The notes under the pieces are model-generated. The model saw nothing but the letters and a program-made list of their open reading frames with translations. It had not been told where the DNA came from and did no database searches. Made by a program: the position numbers and the translations under genes. 64,000 nt of DNA from contig JAXGYV010000011.1 of NCBI GenBank assembly GCA_040772045.1, forward strand, positions 1 to 64,000. The letters run 5' to 3'. Below are positions 25,926 through 35,660 of the stretch, one piece after another; within the stretch, counting starts at the first letter, position 1; each line of letters opens with the position of its first letter. The DNA comes from JAXGYV01 sp040772045 (GTDB lineage Bacteria; Actinomycetota; Thermoleophilia; UBA2241).

Positions 25926-27076
25926 TGCCGAAGACCGTGGAGGACACCATAATATCGCAGCCGGCGTCGCCCCCATCGGCAGGTGGCATGGCGCTCGGCA
26001 GACGCGCCCAGTTTCTGCGCGGCCTGCGCTGCACGAACCCTCTGGTGCTCCTGGCAGCCGCCGCACTGGCCGCAGTCCTGCTGTTCGTCGTTCAAGGACT
26101 CGTCGTGCGTGGTACATACCGCGCGATCGATGAACGGCACTTGCTGCGCTCGCCGAAAGACGACTACACGCACATCGCGTACCTCATCGCACAGCTGCGT
26201 GCGCACCCTCCGCAGCGCCTCCCCGTGTACTACATCGGCGGCTCGGCCACACGAGAGTCCATCCGCAGTGGCGAGACATTGGCAGACGCACTGTCGGCGA
26301 CCACCGGTATTCCTACTGAAGTGCACATCATGGGCTCCAAACAGCAGACGCTGGCTGAAACACTGGCGATCGTCGACAACCTGCCTCCGGGTCCCGCTGT
26401 GGTGACCGTAGGCCTCAACCGCTACCGTTTCCGCATCTCGCCGCAGCTGTCCGCGCGGCAGCTCCAGGGTATCGAGTTCCTGCTCGCAAGCCCCAGCTTA
26501 CGATCCTTCGCCGCGCGTACCGACGGGATTGGCCCACGGGATCGCACCCTCATCCCGGGTATTGCCAACTACATGTCAACTTGGTTGCGCTACCGGCACA
26601 AGAGCCTCCTCCGCCTTCGCCTGAGGAAGATCGACTACCAGTTCCACCTATTTGACCGTACCAATCAGCTCTCCGACGCACGCAAGGCCCAGAACGTGGC
26701 CACAGTGCGAAAGGCCGCGCTCAACCGAGCACCGCAGCCAGACGCCGTGATGCGCTACAACCTGGATCTCCTCCGGGCGATTGCCGAAACCGCCCGCGCC
26801 CGCGGCTTCCAGGTTGTCTTTTTCGAGGTGCCGCGGAACAAAGAGATGCTCGGCGATACGTGGTCGATCGACAGTGAGACCTACGCGCCTTTTGTGGCCG
26901 CCACCGCCCGTCAGTGCCACACTACCTATCTTGACCTGAACCTCGAAGTAAACATCCCGAACGAGCACTTCGCCGACCTCTCGCACCTTCTGGATCCCGG
27001 GCGCCTGACATGGGAACGTCACCTCGCTCCCGCCCTCGCACCGTTCGTCACAGCGGCGCGGAACTCTGACCCGTAA
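25925..27076 (+). CDS. DltD-like / SGNH-fold extracytoplasmic protein
   Basis: A 383-residue protein with one N-terminal membrane anchor (VLLAAAALAAVLLFVVQGLV, residues ~40-60) and a large domain outside. The SGNH nucleophile appears as YYIGGSATRES at ~residue 99, and the C-terminal D-x-x-H as FADLSHLLDPGRL. DltD in firmicutes is a membrane-anchored thioesterase/transferase that finishes D-alanylation; AlgX/AlgJ proteins act likewise in acetylation. It is the last gene of the plus-strand operon and ends tail-to-tail with pgl, only one base apart. Length is close to DltD. Confidence 0.8.
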   Translation: MPKTVEDTIISQPASPPSAGGMALGRRAQFLRGLRCTNPLVLLAAAALAAVLLFVVQGLVVRGTYRAIDERHLLRSPKDDYTHIAYLIAQLRAHPPQRLPVYYIGGSATRESIRSGETLADALSATTGIPTEVHIMGSKQQTLAETLAIVDNLPPGPAVVTVGLNRYRFRISPQLSARQLQGIEFLLASPSLRSFAARTDGIGPRDRTLIPGIANYMSTWLRYRHKSLLRLRLRKIDYQFHLFDRTNQLSDARKAQNVATVRKAALNRAPQPDAVMRYNLDLLRAIAETARARGFQVVFFEVPRNKEMLGDTWSIDSETYAPFVAATARQCHTTYLDLNLEVNIPNEHFADLSHLLDPGRLTWERHLAPALAPFVTAARNSDP

Positions 27077-27077
27077 C

Positions 27078-27838
27078 TCAAACGCGGGGTTGCAGACACT
27101 CCGCCGCCGCGCGATCGATGAGCCACGTGAGGCGGCCGAAGCGAGGTACTACTCCCTGAGCTGGCAGCCGCCGCGGATCCCACGGCCCCTGGAGCACCTC
27201 GGCCACCGCCGCCGCCTTCTCCTGCCCCACGGCCGCGAACACGATGTGCCGGGCGCTCTTCAGCAGCGGTAGGGTCACCGTGAGTCGCCGTCCCACACCA
27301 GGGATATCGTCGACCACTACGAGGCGGCGGGTCTCACGCAACGTCTGTCGGTACGGGAACAGCGAGGCGGTGTGCCCATCGGCGCCCATGCCGAGCAAGA
27401 TGAGATCCATCCGCGGCACACCGCCGGGCACCGTGCCGGCCTCTCTCGCCTGAGCGCGGAGCAGTGCCTCGTACTCCCGGGCAGCCTGCTCGGGATCCGC
27501 CGCCTCTCCGCGCAGGCGATGGACGCGGGTGGGTGGGAGGGGAACGGTGTTCAGAAAGGTCTCCTGAGCTAATCGATAGTTGCTGGCCGCGTCGCCGGGG
27601 GCCACGCAGCGCTCGTCCCCCCAGAAAACGCGGACTCGGGACCACGGCACCGAGGATACGTACGGCTCATCCGCCAGCAGCAGGTACAGCGCGCGCGGCG
27701 TGGAGCCGCCGCTGAGCGTTACGGCGAAGGACCGCGCGCGCCCACAGCGTCGCGCGCGTCCCGCAGGAACAACTCGGCGGCGCGGCGCGCCACCGCCGCG
27801 GCATCGGGAAGCACCTCCAGCGTCGGAGCACCCGCCAT
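27078..27838 (-). CDS. pgl: 6-phosphogluconolactonase, frameshifted near the N-terminus
   Basis: Hydrolyses 6-phosphogluconolactone in the oxidative pentose phosphate pathway. The C-terminal three-quarters is clear: RVRVFWGDERCVAPGD, SNYRLAQETFLN, MDLILLGMGADGHTASLFP, and VTLPLLKSARHIVFAAVG. The N-terminus (MAGAPTLEVLPDAAAVARRA) starts at ATG 27838 in another frame, and the glycine motif AVTLSGGSTPRALY must follow; a frame change is needed at about 27740, in a GCGCGCGCGG run. The repaired length is about 253 residues. It lies 14 bases after zwf. Confidence 0.92.
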
Positions 27839-27852
27839 ACCCTCGCGACGCC

Positions 27853-29426
27853 CTATGGACGTCGCCACTCCCTGCCGTCGGTGGCGAGCATCACCACCGC
27901 CGCCTCGGGGCCCCAGCTGCCGGCGACGTAGGTTTCCACCTCACGACGGTCGTTTCCCCAGGCCCCCAGGATCGGCTCGATGATGCGCCACGACTCCTCC
28001 GTCTCGTCGTCTCTGTTGAACAAGGTCGCGTCGCCGGTGAGCACGTCCAGGAGAAGCGTCTCGTAGGCGCTGAACGGCAGCTCGTCGAGCGTGGAACCCC
28101 AGCTGAAGTCGAGCACCACCGGCTCGAGGCCGATCTCCTCGCCGGGCGCCTTGCTCTGTACCCGCAGGCTCATCCCCTCGTCCGGCTGGATGCGCAGCAC
28201 GAGGAGGTTCGGCTGCACGGACTCCAGCGGCATCTCGGCCTTGCGGAACAGGAGGAACGGAGGCCGCTTGAAGTGAATGGCCACCTCCGTGACGTCGCGC
28301 GGCAGGCGCTTGCCCGTACGCAGGTAGAACGGGACACCCTCCCAGCGCCAGTTGTCAATGAAGAGCTTGACGGCGGCGTAGGTCTCCACACGGGTGCCCG
28401 GCGCGACCCGCGCCTCGTCCCGATAGCCCTTCACGGACTGCCCGTCGATGATACCGGGGGCGTACTGGCCGCGCACGGCGAGTCGGCTCACCTGATCGAC
28501 GGCGATAGGGCGCACGGCACGCAACACCTTCACCTTCTCGTCGCGCACCGCGTCGGCACTGAACGCTACCGGCGGCTCCATGGCCGTCAGAGTGAAGAGC
28601 TGCATGAGGTGATTCTGGATCATGTCCCGCAGCGCTCCAGCCTCTTCATAGTAGGCGCCGCGATGCTCCACCCCAAGCTTCTCCGCGGCGGTGATCTGGA
28701 CATGGTCCACGTATCGCCGGTTCCACAGCGGCTCGAAGATCATGTTGGCGAAGCGGAACATGAGGATGTTCTGCACGGTCTCCTTCGCCAGGTAGTGATC
28801 GATGCGGTAGACCTGCTCCTCGTGAAAGACGCTGTTCACCACGCGATTGAGCGCCCTTCCGCTGCCGAGGTCGCTGCCGAAGGGCTTCTCGACGACGATG
28901 CGCGACCAGCCGTGCTCGCCCTCCGTGGAGCCGGTAGCGAGCACGTCGGCGGCCTCACCGCCGCTCGGCTCGCGCGCGCGCGCGAGCCGAGCCCCGCATC
29001 TCCCAGGCCCTGAATGATGGCGGCGAACGCACTCGGCGGCGTGGCCAAGTAGAAGATGCGGTTGCCCGGCTCGGCACGCTGGCCCTCGACCTCTCGCAGC
29101 GTGTGCACCAGGCGATCGTAGGTACGCGGGTCGTCGAACTCCCCCTGCACGTACCGGGGCGCCTGGAGCACCCGGCCGCAGACCGCGCCGTCCACGAGGT
29201 CGCTCCCGTAGTGATCATCGACGGCTTTCTGCAGCAGCGCCGCCAAGTCCTGGTCGCTCAGCTCCCGCCGGCCGACACCCACCAGGCCGAACCGCGACGG
29301 GAGCACGCCGTGGCACGAGAGGTCGTACAGCGCCGGCATGAGTTTGCGGTGTGTCAGGTCGCCCGTCACCCCGAAGATCACCAGGGTGCACGGGGCTACT
29401 GGAGCGTATCCGTCAGGACGCGCCAT
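27853..29426 (-). CDS. zwf: Glucose-6-phosphate dehydrogenase, interrupted at a (CG)7 tract
   Basis: First enzyme of the oxidative pentose phosphate pathway. The NADP-binding motif LVIFGVTGDLTHRKLMP, RIFYLATPPSAF, RIVVEKPFGSDLGSGRAL and the substrate motif YRIDHYLAKETVQN with the catalytic His are all visible. The frame is broken at 28971-28984 within GGGLGS...; removing one CG pair restores GLGSRAREPSGGEAADVLAT and a continuous protein of about 523 residues. The start is ATG 29426, inside the end of gnd. The break is either a sequencing error at a hairpin or a phase-variable tract. Confidence 0.94.
28963..28992. repeat. 30-bp perfect palindrome with (CG)7 core, inside zwf
   Basis: Eight bases GCTCGGCT (28963-28970), fourteen of alternating CG (28971-28984), then the exact complement AGCCGAGC (28985-28992). 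Alternating CG can adopt Z-form and the arms can form a hairpin. The zwf frameshift falls exactly here; losing one CG unit restores the frame. Confidence 0.9.
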
Positions 29427-30363
29427 CCGGGCCACCCTCTCTGACACGCACCGCGTGACCGCCGAACTCGTTGCGCAGGGCGGCCAGCACCCGGGCGCCA
29501 AACGAGTCGGGCTGCCGCGAGCGAAAGCGGGCGAACAGCGATAACGCGATCACCGGCGCCGGCACAGCCGCTTCGATCGCCTGGGACACGGTCCAGCGAC
29601 CCTCGCCCGTGTCTTCCACATACCCCTCTATGCCGGCGAGATCCGCGTCTTTGCGAAACGCGTCTGCGACCAGCTCGAGCAACCAGGAGCGTACGACGCT
29701 GCCCTGGTTCCACACGGCGGCGATGGCCGCCAGATCGAGGGGCCACGGCGCGGCCCGCAGGATCTCGAAGCCCTCCGCATACGCCTGCATCAGCCCGTAC
29801 TCGATGCCGTTGTGGACCATCTTCACGAAGTGGCCCGCACCCGATCCGCCCGCGTGCACGTAGCCGCCTGCGGGCGCCAGCGTGCGCAGCAGTGCTTCTG
29901 CCTGTTCGAACGCTACGCGCTCCCCGCCCACCATCAGGCAGTAGCCCTGTTCCAGACCCCAGACGCCGCCGCTGGTGCCCACGTCCAGATACCGGATGCC
30001 GTACTGTGCCAGCCGCTCGGCGCGCGCGATATCGTCTTTGTAGAAGCTGTTGCCGCCATCGATGACCACATCGCCCGCCTCGAGGTGCGGGACGAGGGTA
30101 TCGATGGCGGCGTCGGTGGGGGCACCATGCGGGAGCATGAGCCACACCGAGCGCGGTGCCGGCAGCGCGCGCGGCACGTCCGCCAGCTCTCGCACCGCCT
30201 CGGCGCGGCCGCCGTCCGCGCCCGGCGCGCCGGCCGATTCGCGCGCGAGCTCGACGGCGCGCTCGTACGTGCGATTCCAGAGCACCACGCGATGGCCGCC
30301 GCGCAAAAGCCGCCGGGCCATGTTGGCCCCCATGCGTCCCAATCCGAGCATCGCTACGTCCAT
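29413..30363 (-). CDS. gnd: 6-phosphogluconate dehydrogenase, decarboxylating (short YqeC/GndA-type)
   Basis: Oxidises 6-phosphogluconate to ribulose 5-phosphate and CO2. The Rossmann motif AMLGLGRMGANMARRLL opens the protein; VIDGGNSFYKDDIARAE, DVGTSGGVWGLEQGYC and the catalytic GGSGAGHFVKMVHNGIEYG follow. At 316 residues it belongs to the short, often NAD-dependent subgroup. The ATG at 30363 has GAAAGGAG 5 bases upstream. Its 3' end overlaps the zwf start by 14 bases, so translation is probably coupled. Confidence 0.94.
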   Translation of the reverse strand: MDVAMLGLGRMGANMARRLLRGGHRVVLWNRTYERAVELARESAGAPGADGGRAEAVRELADVPRALPAPRSVWLMLPHGAPTDAAIDTLVPHLEAGDVVIDGGNSFYKDDIARAERLAQYGIRYLDVGTSGGVWGLEQGYCLMVGGERVAFEQAEALLRTLAPAGGYVHAGGSGAGHFVKMVHNGIEYGLMQAYAEGFEILRAAPWPLDLAAIAAVWNQGSVVRSWLLELVADAFRKDADLAGIEGYVEDTGEGRWTVSQAIEAAVPAPVIALSLFARFRSRQPDSFGARVLAALRNEFGGHAVRVREGGPDGAS

Positions 30364-30394
30364 GCGACTCCTTTCGGCCGGGATCACGCTCCCG

Positions 30395-32083
30395 CTATCC
30401 GCCCAGCGCGGTCTGTACCAGGGGGATGAGGCGCCGCAATCCAGCTACGGGATCGGCGCCGAGCTCTACCCGTAGCACGCGTCGACCACGGGCGGCGAGC
30501 GCCTGCATGTCGCCGAGCGCTTGCGCGTGGATCAGGCGCCGGAAGCCGTAGTCGACCCCCGGCACGGGCAGGTCGTCTTCACTCCGCGCGACGAGCTGGA
30601 GAAACACGCCACCGACGGAGCCGCCTTTGTGGTACTGGCCCGTCGAGTGCAGGAAGCGGGGCCCATACCCGAGCGTAGTGGCCACGTGCCGCCGATCGCG
30701 CACCATCTGGCGAAGCGTCGTGAGCTCGGCCCACGCCGCCGGCGACGGAGTGACCCACGCCTGGAACGCCACGTAGGAGGGCGGCGACACGGCGGCCACC
30801 ACAGCTGCCAGCGCCGGCACGAGCGCCGCGTCGTCGACCGCGAACACGCTCTGCCCACCGTCTGCCGCCCGCGGCGTCGCGACCTCCTCGCTCGCCGCCA
30901 GGTCGGCCAGCACGCGCCGCGTGTTCTCTTTGCTCTCCTGCACATTCGGCTGGTCGAACGGATTGACGCCCAGCACGGCGCCGGCCACAGCGACCGCCAC
31001 CTCCCAGATGAAGAACTGCCGGCCCAGGTCGAAGGCGTCGGCCATCTCCAGATGCAGTACCGGTATGCCGGCCGCCTCGAGCGCCGCAACCTGCGCGTCC
31101 TGAGCCGCGTCGGGCGCGTCGTTCAATCGGAGGTACACGAAGACGCGGTCGTCGCCGTACGCGTCCGACGAGCCCAGCGGCTCCGCGTCCACGGGCAGGA
31201 TGCCGCTGCCCTCCTTGCCGGTGCTCTCGGCCACCAGCTGCTCCACCCACGCGCCGAAGGAGGCGATGCCGGGCGAGGCGAACACGGTCAGCTTGTCGCG
31301 ACCGGCGAGGACCGACTCGCCCAGGGCCGCGCCCAAGACGAGGCCGGGGTTCTCGGCAGCCGGTATCGCCGGCCCGCAGTCCTCCGCCGCCACCACCGCG
31401 CGCCCGAGCAGCTCGGCGAGGTCCATGCCGCCCAGCGCAGCGGGCACCATGCCGAAGAACGAGAGCGCAGAGTAGCGCCCGCCGATGTCGCTCGGATTGA
31501 CGAACACGGCGCGAAAATCCTGCTCCACAGCCTGACGCTGCAGCACGGTCCCCTCATCCGTTATAGCGATGAAGTGGCGCCCCGCGTGCACGGAGTCACC
31601 CGCCGCCCGCAGTCGCTCGAAGAAGTACGCGTGGAGGCTCGCCGTCTCCGTGGTCCCGCCCGACTTGCTAGCCACGACGAACAGCGTGGTCTGCGGATCG
31701 AGCCGCGAGTCGGCGGCGGCGACGGCACGAGGATCCGTGGTGTCGAGGACCGTCAGTTTGAGATACCCGGCGGCGGCGCCGAACGCGGACGACAAAACCT
31801 CGGCCGCCAGGCTGGATCCTCCCATGCCGAGCAGCACCGCCTCGCGATACCCTTCGGCGGATACCTCGGCGGCGAAGCCGAGCAGTTCGGGCAGACTGTC
31901 GCGAACCTGCTCGGCTACATCCAGCCAGCCAAGCGAGCGCTCAATGGTAGCTCGATGGCCGGGATCACTCTTCCACAGCGTGGCGTCCTGAGCCCAGAGC
32001 CGGCCAGCCACATCGTCTGCCGCAAACGCCCGCAGACGCGCGCGGACACGCTCCCGCAGTGAGGCGGGGACGATCTCGCTCAT
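30395..32083 (-). CDS. pgi: Glucose-6-phosphate isomerase
   Basis: Interconverts glucose 6-phosphate and fructose 6-phosphate. SIS-domain features are clear: VLLGMGGSSLAAEVL near residue 83, VVASKSGGTTETASL, DIGGRYSALSFFG, the substrate motif VAESTGKEGSGILP and the C-terminal HSTGQYHKGGSVGGVF. At 562 residues it is the type often fused to or next to transaldolase in actinobacteria. The start codon overlaps the transaldolase stop by four bases (ATGA). Confidence 0.95.
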   Translation of the reverse strand: MSEIVPASLRERVRARLRAFAADDVAGRLWAQDATLWKSDPGHRATIERSLGWLDVAEQVRDSLPELLGFAAEVSAEGYREAVLLGMGGSSLAAEVLSSAFGAAAGYLKLTVLDTTDPRAVAAADSRLDPQTTLFVVASKSGGTTETASLHAYFFERLRAAGDSVHAGRHFIAITDEGTVLQRQAVEQDFRAVFVNPSDIGGRYSALSFFGMVPAALGGMDLAELLGRAVVAAEDCGPAIPAAENPGLVLGAALGESVLAGRDKLTVFASPGIASFGAWVEQLVAESTGKEGSGILPVDAEPLGSSDAYGDDRVFVYLRLNDAPDAAQDAQVAALEAAGIPVLHLEMADAFDLGRQFFIWEVAVAVAGAVLGVNPFDQPNVQESKENTRRVLADLAASEEVATPRAADGGQSVFAVDDAALVPALAAVVAAVSPPSYVAFQAWVTPSPAAWAELTTLRQMVRDRRHVATTLGYGPRFLHSTGQYHKGGSVGGVFLQLVARSEDDLPVPGVDYGFRRLIHAQALGDMQALAARGRRVLRVELGADPVAGLRRLIPLVQTALGG

Positions 32084-33231
32084 TCCTGCTCCGCGGCGAA
32101 CCTTACTCGCTTGGCCTCCACCGACTGCACCGCCCCGTCGTGAGCCTTCGTGAACAGACGCACGCCTTCCCGCTGCAGCTCCTCTGTCTCCCGGTCCAAG
32201 TCGATGCCGACCTCCGCGAGCGCCGCCAGGTCGGCGTGGGCTCGCTCCACATCGGCATCTACGGTGCGCTGTACGCGACCGTGATCGAGGAACGCCCGCA
32301 GCGTGGCCTCCGGCACCGTGTTCACCGTGTCGGGGCCGATCAACTGGTCCACGTAGAGCACATCGCTATACGAAGGGTTCTTGGTCCCCGTGCTCGCCCA
32401 GAGGACGCGCTGGCGGCGCGCCCCGAGGGCGGCGAGCCGCTGCCACCTGGGCGAGGATACCAACGCGCTGAACCGCTCGTAGACAACCCGAGAGTTCGCC
32501 ACGCCGACACGGCCCCTGAGATCCTCCAAGAGCTGCCGTTGTCGCGCGTCGACAACCTCGCCGAGGCGTTCCTCGATGAGCTTGTCGCACACCGTGTCCA
32601 CACGAGAGACGAAGAAGCTGGCTACCGAGGCGATGCCGGCCACACCCTGCCCCCGGGCCGCGCGATCCTCAAGCGCCTGCATGAACGCCTCGACCACCGC
32701 GGTGTAATGGGCCAAGGAGAACAGCAGCGTGATGTTGATGTTGATGCCATCGGCGAGGCAGCGGCGGACGGCCGGAATGCCCTCCGCGGTGCCCGGGATC
32801 TTGATCATGACGTTCGGCCGACCGACCGCCTCCCAAAGACGATGCGCCTCGGAGATGCTGAGATCCGCATCGTAGGCGGCGCGCGGCGAGACCTCGATGC
32901 TCACGTAGCCGTCGGCGCCGCCCGTCGAATCGTAGAGCGGCCGGAACACGTCGCACGCCGCCTGCACGTCCGCGACGGCGATGCGGTCGTAGATTGCTTC
33001 CGCGTCGAGCCCCTTCCTGGCCAGGTCGCGGAGCTGAGCATCGTACGCATCGCCGCCGCCGATGGCCTTCTCGAAGATGGACGGATTGCTGGTCTCGCCG
33101 CGCACACCGACCTCTTCTACCAGACGACGCAGACCGCCACCCGCCACCATCTCGCGGCTGATGTAATCGAGCCAGATGCTCTGACCCTGTGCCCAGAGCT
33201 CCCGTACGCGACCGCTTCCCGGTTCAGCCAT
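32080..33231 (-). CDS. tal: Transaldolase
   Basis: Moves a three-carbon ketol group in the non-oxidative pentose phosphate pathway. The Schiff-base Lys lies in NVMIKIPGTAEGIPAV; GVRGETSNPSIFEKAI and ININITLLFSLAHYTAV are also typical. The length is 383 residues. The ATG at 33231 was chosen for AGGAACGAGAGGGG upstream; the longer frame to 33393 is not supported. It is followed directly by pgi and preceded, 109 bases away, by tkt. Confidence 0.95.
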   Translation of the reverse strand: MAEPGSGRVRELWAQGQSIWLDYISREMVAGGGLRRLVEEVGVRGETSNPSIFEKAIGGGDAYDAQLRDLARKGLDAEAIYDRIAVADVQAACDVFRPLYDSTGGADGYVSIEVSPRAAYDADLSISEAHRLWEAVGRPNVMIKIPGTAEGIPAVRRCLADGININITLLFSLAHYTAVVEAFMQALEDRAARGQGVAGIASVASFFVSRVDTVCDKLIEERLGEVVDARQRQLLEDLRGRVGVANSRVVYERFSALVSSPRWQRLAALGARRQRVLWASTGTKNPSYSDVLYVDQLIGPDTVNTVPEATLRAFLDHGRVQRTVDADVERAHADLAALAEVGIDLDRETEELQREGVRLFTKAHDGAVQSVEAKRVRFAAEQE

Positions 33232-33340
33232 CCCCTCTCGTTCCTCCGTGGTCGACGGTCGCCGAGCGACCGATCTCCGTTGTCTGGATCCGCGGGCTCG
33301 TACCACTCGCTTCAGTGGACCTCCCCGCCGCCGCCCGTCC

Positions 33341-35395
33341 TCAAATGGAACGGTCTTCGCCGAAGCTAGCGAGCAGTTCTCTCGCCCGCGCATATACCGC
33401 CTCGGCGGTAATCCCGAACTTCTCGAACAGTTGCGGGGCGGGAGCCGAGGCGCCGAATCGATCGAGGCCGATCACCGCTCCGTCCAGGCCCACCCAACGC
33501 TCCCAGCCAAAGGTACTGCCCGCCTCGATGGCCAGACGCAGCGGCGTCCGTGCCGGCAAGACGCGCTCGCGATACGCCGCCTCTTGGCGTTCGAAAATCT
33601 CCCAACTCCCCATATTGACGACACGCACCGCCTGTCCTTCGGCGCACAGCCGGCGGTGCGCGGATAAGGCCAACTGAACCTCGCTACCACTGGCAATCAG
33701 GATGAGCGACGGCGCCTCTCCATCCGATGTGTCCGCCAACACGTACGCGCCGCGCTCGAGTCCGTCGGCGGCGGCGTAGACAGCGCGGTCGATCACCGGC
33801 AGTTTCTGGCGGCTGAGCGCCAGGCAGACGGGGCCGTCGGCTCGTAGCGCCATCTTCCAGGCCACCACGGCCTCGTTGGCGTCGGCAGGCCGTATGACGG
33901 TCACGTCGGGGGTGGCGCGCAGCATGGCGAGGTGCTCCACCGGCTGGTGCGTGGGGCCGTCTTCACCCAGCCCGATGCTGTCGTGCGTGAATATGTAGAT
34001 CACCGGCAGCCGCATGAGCGCGGCCAGGCGCAACGCCGGACGCAGATAGTCGGCGAATACCAAGAACGTCCCGCAGAAGGGGCGCAGGTCGCCGTGGAGC
34101 GCCATACCGTTGCAGGCGGCCGCCATGGCGTGCTCGCGCACCCCGAAGTGCAGCACGCGCCCCGCCGGATGGTCACTGGACAGATCGCCGCCACCGGCGA
34201 TACCCGTGTTGTTCGACGGGCCGAGGTCGGCCGACCCGCCGACCAACTCCGGCAGCGCGGTAGCGAGCGCGTTGAGCGCCGCCCCGGCCGCCACTCGCGT
34301 GGCGACACCACCATCTTGCTGCCCGTACGACGGCACAGCTTGATCCCACCCGTCGGGGAGCTCTCTGCGCGCCACGCGGTCCCACTCCGCGGCAAGGTCC
34401 GGCCGCAGGCGCCGCCACCGCGCCATACGCGAGCGCCAGGCCAACTCGGCGGCGGCTCCCTCGGCGCTCGCTTGGCGGAAGAACGACAGCACGTCGTCCG
34501 GCACCAGGAACGCCGGCTCAACGGGCCACCCCAGCGCCTCTTTCGCCGCCCGTACTTCCTCTTCGCCCAGAGGCGCGCCGTGCGCGGCCGCCGTGTCTTG
34601 CTTAGCCGGAGAGCCGAAGCCGATGTGCGTGCGCACGCAGATCAGAGACGGCCGTCGCGTCTCTGCCTTGGCCGCCGCCAGCGCACGGTCGACCGCGTCG
34701 ACGTCGTTGCCATCGGCCACGTGCTGCACCTGCCAGTCGTACGCCGCGAAGCGCGCCTCACGGTCTTCCGTGAACGTGAGCTCCGTGCTACCTTCGATCG
34801 ATATACGATTGTCGTCGTAGAGAACGATGAGCTTTCCCAAGCCGAGATGACCCGCCAGCGATGCCGCCTCCGAGGACACCCCCTCCATGAGATCGCCATC
34901 TCCAGCGATGACGTAGGTGAAATGGTCTACTACCGTGAGGTCATCACTGTTGTAGCGCGCCGCGAGATGAGCTTCGGCGATGGCCATACCCACCGCCGCG
35001 CCAAGCCCCTGGCCCAGCGGCCCGGTGGTGATCTCTACGCCGGGGAGCAGGCCATACTCCGGGTGTCCGGCCGTGCGGCTGTCGATTTGGCGAAAGGCTC
35101 GCAGATCGTCGAGCGTCACGCCGTAGCCGCTCAGGTGAAGCAGCGCGTAGAGCAGCATGCTGCCGTGACCAGCGGAGAGTACGAACCGGTCGCGATCGGG
35201 CCACCCCGGCGCCGATGGGCTGTGCTTCAGATGGCGAGTCCACAACGCGAACGCCATGGCGGCGGCGCCCATGGGCATCCCCGGATGTCCGGAACGCGCT
35301 CGTTGGACCGCATCTACCGCGAGAAAACGGACGGTGTTGATGCAGGTCTCCTGGAGCTCTCGCGCACGCCCCCGACGATCCTGATCTTCGCTCAT
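33341..35395 (-). CDS. tkt: Transketolase
   Basis: Thiamine-diphosphate enzyme of the non-oxidative pentose phosphate pathway. Seen are LSAGHGSMLLYALLHLSGYG, the ThDP motif VIAGDGDLMEGVSSEAASLAG followed by NN-like DDNRISIEG, and the C-terminal-domain box FTHDSIGLGEDGPTHQPVEH. The length of 684 residues is normal. ATG 35395 has GGGGG upstream. It leads the operon tkt-tal-pgi-gnd-zwf-pgl. Confidence 0.95.
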   Translation of the reverse strand: MSEDQDRRGRARELQETCINTVRFLAVDAVQRARSGHPGMPMGAAAMAFALWTRHLKHSPSAPGWPDRDRFVLSAGHGSMLLYALLHLSGYGVTLDDLRAFRQIDSRTAGHPEYGLLPGVEITTGPLGQGLGAAVGMAIAEAHLAARYNSDDLTVVDHFTYVIAGDGDLMEGVSSEAASLAGHLGLGKLIVLYDDNRISIEGSTELTFTEDREARFAAYDWQVQHVADGNDVDAVDRALAAAKAETRRPSLICVRTHIGFGSPAKQDTAAAHGAPLGEEEVRAAKEALGWPVEPAFLVPDDVLSFFRQASAEGAAAELAWRSRMARWRRLRPDLAAEWDRVARRELPDGWDQAVPSYGQQDGGVATRVAAGAALNALATALPELVGGSADLGPSNNTGIAGGGDLSSDHPAGRVLHFGVREHAMAAACNGMALHGDLRPFCGTFLVFADYLRPALRLAALMRLPVIYIFTHDSIGLGEDGPTHQPVEHLAMLRATPDVTVIRPADANEAVVAWKMALRADGPVCLALSRQKLPVIDRAVYAAADGLERGAYVLADTSDGEAPSLILIASGSEVQLALSAHRRLCAEGQAVRVVNMGSWEIFERQEAAYRERVLPARTPLRLAIEAGSTFGWERWVGLDGAVIGLDRFGASAPAPQLFEKFGITAEAVYARARELLASFGEDRSI

Positions 35396-35660
35396 GTAAC
35401 CCCCATCGTGGCACTCTGTTCGCGGTCGTGGTCACTAGTCGCGGCCGCCGCAGTTTACCCTATCCGCACAGGCCCCCTGGCACGCGAGATCCTGGACCGC
35501 CTCTCCTTTCGCGAACAACCCAACCTAGTAGCCGTCACAGCCGCATGAGCGCTGCGGCACCCGCGTACAGCCGACAGCCGACCACCGTGCATCAGCAGGC
35601 GATACGTCACACCAAAATCTCGGAGCAGGCGAGCCGCGCCGGAGGTAGTCGCACACGAGC

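Noticed and set aside
24864..26117. 417-residue minus-strand open frame
   Set aside because: Antisense to the MBOAT gene, which has clear membrane segments and active-site motifs.
27580..29013. 477-residue open frame on the plus strand
   Set aside because: Antisense to zwf and pgl; those genes carry catalytic motifs.
30521..35548. Plus-strand open frames of 436-538 residues
   Set aside because: Antisense to pgi, tal and tkt; produced by G+C bias.
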